Assembly (NCBI GenBank): GCA_041600735.1
Contig: JBFIJN010000385.1
Location: 1 to 8,755 of the forward strand
Length of the DNA: 8,755 bases
Direction: 5' to 3'
Origin: Paraliomyxa sp041600735
GTDB lineage: Bacteria > Myxococcota_A > Polyangia > Nannocystales > Nannocystaceae
Shown: positions 6,439-8,755 of the stretch, one piece after another
Numbering within the stretch: position 1 is the first letter of the stretch
How the letters are laid out: each line of letters starts with the position of its first letter
The notes under the pieces: model-generated
What the model was told of the DNA's origin: nothing
What the model saw: the letters and a program-made list of their open reading frames with translations, nothing else
The model's database searches: none
Program-made: the position numbers and the translations under genes

Positions 6439-8571
6439 ATGACACTTCGCACCATCCGTCCTGCCGCCGTGTTGCTTGGTCTGGGTCTGCTGACCGCCAC
6501 CGCTTGTGCCAGTGGCCCGGCCGAGACGGTCGTGGGCAGCGGCGCGGCCCAGCCTCCCTCCGAGTCCGCGATCACGCCTGCGGCCACGCTCGCACCCGCG
6601 CTCGAGCGCGGGGCGGCGCTCGCTCGCAGCCCGCACGACGCCGAGATGAGCGAGGTCGTGCTCGATGCGCGGGGCGGAGCGGCGCTCACCCTCGACGTCG
6701 AGGGCGGGGTGCGCCTCTGGACGGGGCTGCAGGCGGGTGAGGCCGACGCACCGCTCTCGCTGCCAGTGCAGGAGCCCAGCTGGATGTCGCTGGCACGAGC
6801 CGAGGACGGTGGCTTCGTGGTCGCGTTCATCGACACCACCGGCGGAGGGCGAGTGGCTCGCGTCGAGGTCGAGGGCTCGCGCGCGCGCATGATCTCGGCC
6901 TTCGAGATCCCGATCACCGACCCCTTGTTCGAGCTGCACGTGCTCGACGGCGGCCAACGGATCCTCGCCCTGGGCCTCGACCACCGCGTGCGCCTCTACG
7001 ACCGCAGCGGTACCCTCGTCGGCGCGGTGGATCAGCCCGGGTTCGTGCCGTGGCAGCTGCGCGTGAGCGAGACCCCCGGGCAGGCGCCGGCCATCGTGGC
7101 CGTGCTGGCCGGGCCCACGCGGGTGCAGCCGATCGCAGTGGATGGCGACCAGCTGGTGCTTCGCGGGGAGCCCCGCACGGTCGCGCTCGATCAGGGCCCC
7201 AATCGCAACGACCTCACGCTGTCACCCAGCGGTCGCACGGCGGTGGCGCTGCGGCGGCCTCGCAGCAAGGGCAAGCGCTTCACGATCGAGCTGGTGGATC
7301 TCGAGAGCGACGAGCGGCGCGTGCTGGCCGGTGAGGTCGACGGCTCCCTGCGTCCGCGCATGCACGTGGTCGATGACGAGCGCGTGCTGCTTGAGAGCGG
7401 CACCGGGCAGGGCTTCTGGGTCGAGCTGTCCGCCGCCGTTCCCTGGACCGAGGGGACCGGGCGCAAGCAGACCGAGGCGCTCCCGCTCTCGTCGGTGCGC
7501 AAGGTGGCGCTGCCCGCCTCCGCGCCCGAGGAACGCAAGCACACCACCGTGATCGCGGGCGTGCGCGCCGTGCCGACCCCCCACGCGCTCGTGATCGATG
7601 CGCTCGACGAGTCGGGTCACCTCGAGCTCGCGGCGGCGCCCGTGCAGCCGCGCGCGGTGGCGCTGGACGCCACCGGCACCCGGGTCGCGTGGAGCAGCAG
7701 CAACGCGATCCTGCTCGACGAGACCGACGGCGGCGGAGCGCTGCGGGAGCTCCTCGGGCCCGGCACCGAGAGCGGCGCGGCGGTCGTCGAGCTGGCCTTC
7801 GTGGGCGATGATCAGCTGCTGGCGGTCGCCTCCGATGGCAGCGCGTCGCTGCTGAGCTGCTCCGATGGTCAGACGATCGCGAGCACCCGCGTGTCGATGC
7901 GCGGGGACGTCTCCGCGACCAGCTTTCGGCGCGACGCCGCCAGCGGGGGCAGCTTGGCGCTGCGAGGCTGGGGGCGGCAGGACCCGCTCGCGGTGGTCGC
8001 CGTCGATGCCACCGGATTCGGCGAGAGTCGCTCGGAGCTAGCGGCACAGCGCGTGAAGTGGTCCGCGCTTGGCGTCGGTGGTCGAGACCTCGGCGGGGTA
8101 CTCGACGAGCTCCGCGTCGATGCGGCAATCGCCAGCGAGGTCGATGCGCTCGTGCTCGACCCCGCGGGGCACGGCTGGCTGGCGACCCGAGGTCCGCAGC
8201 CGTTCCTGTATCGGCTGGCCGACGGCACCTCGGCCCCCACGCTGCTGCGGCAGGGAGCGGTGCAGCGCCTCGTCTCCGATCCCACCGGCCACCGGCTTGC
8301 CGTCGTTCAGCTCACCCATCGCTCGACGGGGGTCGAGGGCCTGGCCGCGGCCAATCGCTTTGCGGTGAGCGTGCTCGATGCCGCCACTCGAGAGCGGGTG
8401 TGGACGCGCGCCGCGATCGGCTTCCAGGACCTCGAGTGGTCGGCCGATGGCACCCGCGTGGCGGTTGGGGACCGCGAGGGTGGTGTGGTGATCGATTCCG
8501 GGACCGGCGAGCTCGTGCATGCGCGGCGTCACCGGGCGCTCGAGGTGACCGCCGTTCCGAGCGGCAGCTGA
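6439..8571 (+). CDS. WD40-like beta-propeller lipoprotein
   Basis: This 710-residue exported protein starts with MTLRTIRPAAVLLGLGLLTA, then TAC at residues 21-23. Cys23 is a likely lipidation site, though Ala at -3 of the lipobox is less usual than Leu. A Ser/Pro/Ala-rich tether (about 24-60) follows. The rest is one long set of degenerate beta-propeller blades with the WD/PD40 pattern, for example residues 68-95 (VVLDARGGAALTLDVEG, then VRLW), 407-427 (VALDATGTRVAWSSS), 450-472 (ELAFVGDDQLLAVASDGS) and 664-685 (DLEWSADGTRVAVGDREGG). The length suggests two propellers. No catalytic motif or heme site is seen. Propellers of this kind usually act as binding scaffolds. The 15-base gap to the peroxidase fusion suggests they act together at the envelope, perhaps as docking partner or substrate; this is inference. 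It stops at a TGA in frame with the next lipoprotein. Confidence 0.85.
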   Translation: MTLRTIRPAAVLLGLGLLTATACASGPAETVVGSGAAQPPSESAITPAATLAPALERGAALARSPHDAEMSEVVLDARGGAALTLDVEGGVRLWTGLQAGEADAPLSLPVQEPSWMSLARAEDGGFVVAFIDTTGGGRVARVEVEGSRARMISAFEIPITDPLFELHVLDGGQRILALGLDHRVRLYDRSGTLVGAVDQPGFVPWQLRVSETPGQAPAIVAVLAGPTRVQPIAVDGDQLVLRGEPRTVALDQGPNRNDLTLSPSGRTAVALRRPRSKGKRFTIELVDLESDERRVLAGEVDGSLRPRMHVVDDERVLLESGTGQGFWVELSAAVPWTEGTGRKQTEALPLSSVRKVALPASAPEERKHTTVIAGVRAVPTPHALVIDALDESGHLELAAAPVQPRAVALDATGTRVAWSSSNAILLDETDGGGALRELLGPGTESGAAVVELAFVGDDQLLAVASDGSASLLSCSDGQTIASTRVSMRGDVSATSFRRDAASGGSLALRGWGRQDPLAVVAVDATGFGESRSELAAQRVKWSALGVGGRDLGGVLDELRVDAAIASEVDALVLDPAGHGWLATRGPQPFLYRLADGTSAPTLLRQGAVQRLVSDPTGHRLAVVQLTHRSTGVEGLAAANRFAVSVLDAATRERVWTRAAIGFQDLEWSADGTRVAVGDREGGVVIDSGTGELVHARRHRALEVTAVPSGS

Positions 8572-8619
8572 CCGGGCTCTTGCCGGGGAACCGGAGCATC
8601 CGTCGCGTGTCCTGCGGGC

Positions 8620-8755
8620 ATGCGCGGCGAGGCACGGGGTCTGTGTGCGATGTGGGTGGCGATCGGCGGAGTCGTGGCGTGCGCGAGCCCGCCACGGAAG
8701 CCCGCGAGTGAGTCGCCCGCGCAGCACGAAGGCCCCCCGCCGCCCGCGGGCGGAG
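8620..8755 (+). CDS. Putative lipoprotein, N-terminus only (runs off right edge)
   Basis: From ATG 8620 the frame reads MRGEARGLCAMWVAIGGVVA then CASPPRKPASESPAQHEG and a Pro/Gly-rich run, open to the window edge (45 codons). It has the layout of a type II signal peptide: basic start, hydrophobic core, lipobox VVAC with Cys21, then a Pro/Ser tether. The frame is closed upstream by the TGA of the preceding gene at 8569-8571, so the start must lie between. ATG 8650 is an alternative but would remove the basic residues of the signal. No clear Shine-Dalgarno precedes either ATG. It lies 48 bases after the WD40-like lipoprotein on the same strand and is probably in the same operon. Nothing can be said of its mature function. 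A competing long frame on the minus strand here is low-complexity Arg/His-rich. Confidence 0.62.
   Translation, partial: MRGEARGLCAMWVAIGGVVACASPPRKPASESPAQHEGPPPPAGG

Noticed and set aside
5920..6984. A 354-codon minus-strand frame over the peroxidase and lipoprotein genes
   Set aside because: It is antisense to the heme motifs and the lipoprotein signal peptide and has no domain of its own.
8572..8619. Possible terminator between the two lipoprotein genes
   Set aside because: Only short CCGG repeats and no stable stem with a T-run were found.
8740..8753. Perfect 14-base palindrome CCGCCCGCGGGCGG near the right edge
   Set aside because: It lies in Pro/Gly codons of the partial lipoprotein, where such G/C palindromes arise easily; nothing suggests a binding site.

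Overview
The window is uniformly GC-rich, with strong G/C preference at third codon positions, genes packed on both strands, long spurious antisense frames and several exported lipoprotein-type proteins. This looks like a large-genome delta-proteobacterial or myxobacterial chromosome (Myxococcota, perhaps Nannocystales-like). That placement is an inference from composition and protein style, not a search result. I see no rRNA, tRNA, CRISPR array, insertion sequence or phage gene. No stretch over 300 bases lacks a gene.

Left part (1-3922). A minus-strand FAD oxidoreductase of the retinol saturase/carotenoid isomerase type runs off the left edge. It is divergent from a 772-residue cation-chloride cotransporter (SLC12/CCC family), which has 12 predicted membrane segments and the long cytosolic C-terminal domain of animal NKCC/KCC proteins. 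After 85 bases comes a same-strand protein with two CBS domains (possible adenine-nucleotide sensor). Its C-terminal half reads like a GIY-YIG fold that has lost its catalytic residues. Transporter plus CBS protein looks like an ion-transport unit with its own regulator.

Middle (3940-4353). A small four-helix membrane protein of unknown function lies on the minus strand, convergent with the CBS gene. Two overlapping inverted repeats span the 17-base gap and both stop codons.

Right part (4444-8755). A plus-strand cluster encodes envelope proteins. The first is a secreted beta-propeller fused to a di-heme cytochrome c peroxidase/MauG-type module. Fifteen bases later comes a 710-residue WD40-like lipoprotein, and 48 bases after that the start of another lipoprotein, cut by the right edge. 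Spacing and shared export signals suggest one operon for a periplasmic or outer-envelope redox system whose substrate cannot be read from the sequence.

The observations most worth following are the degenerate GIY-YIG-like domain joined to CBS domains, the altered ion-site residues of the NKCC-like transporter, and the duplicated heme-module motif with its propeller and lipoprotein partners.
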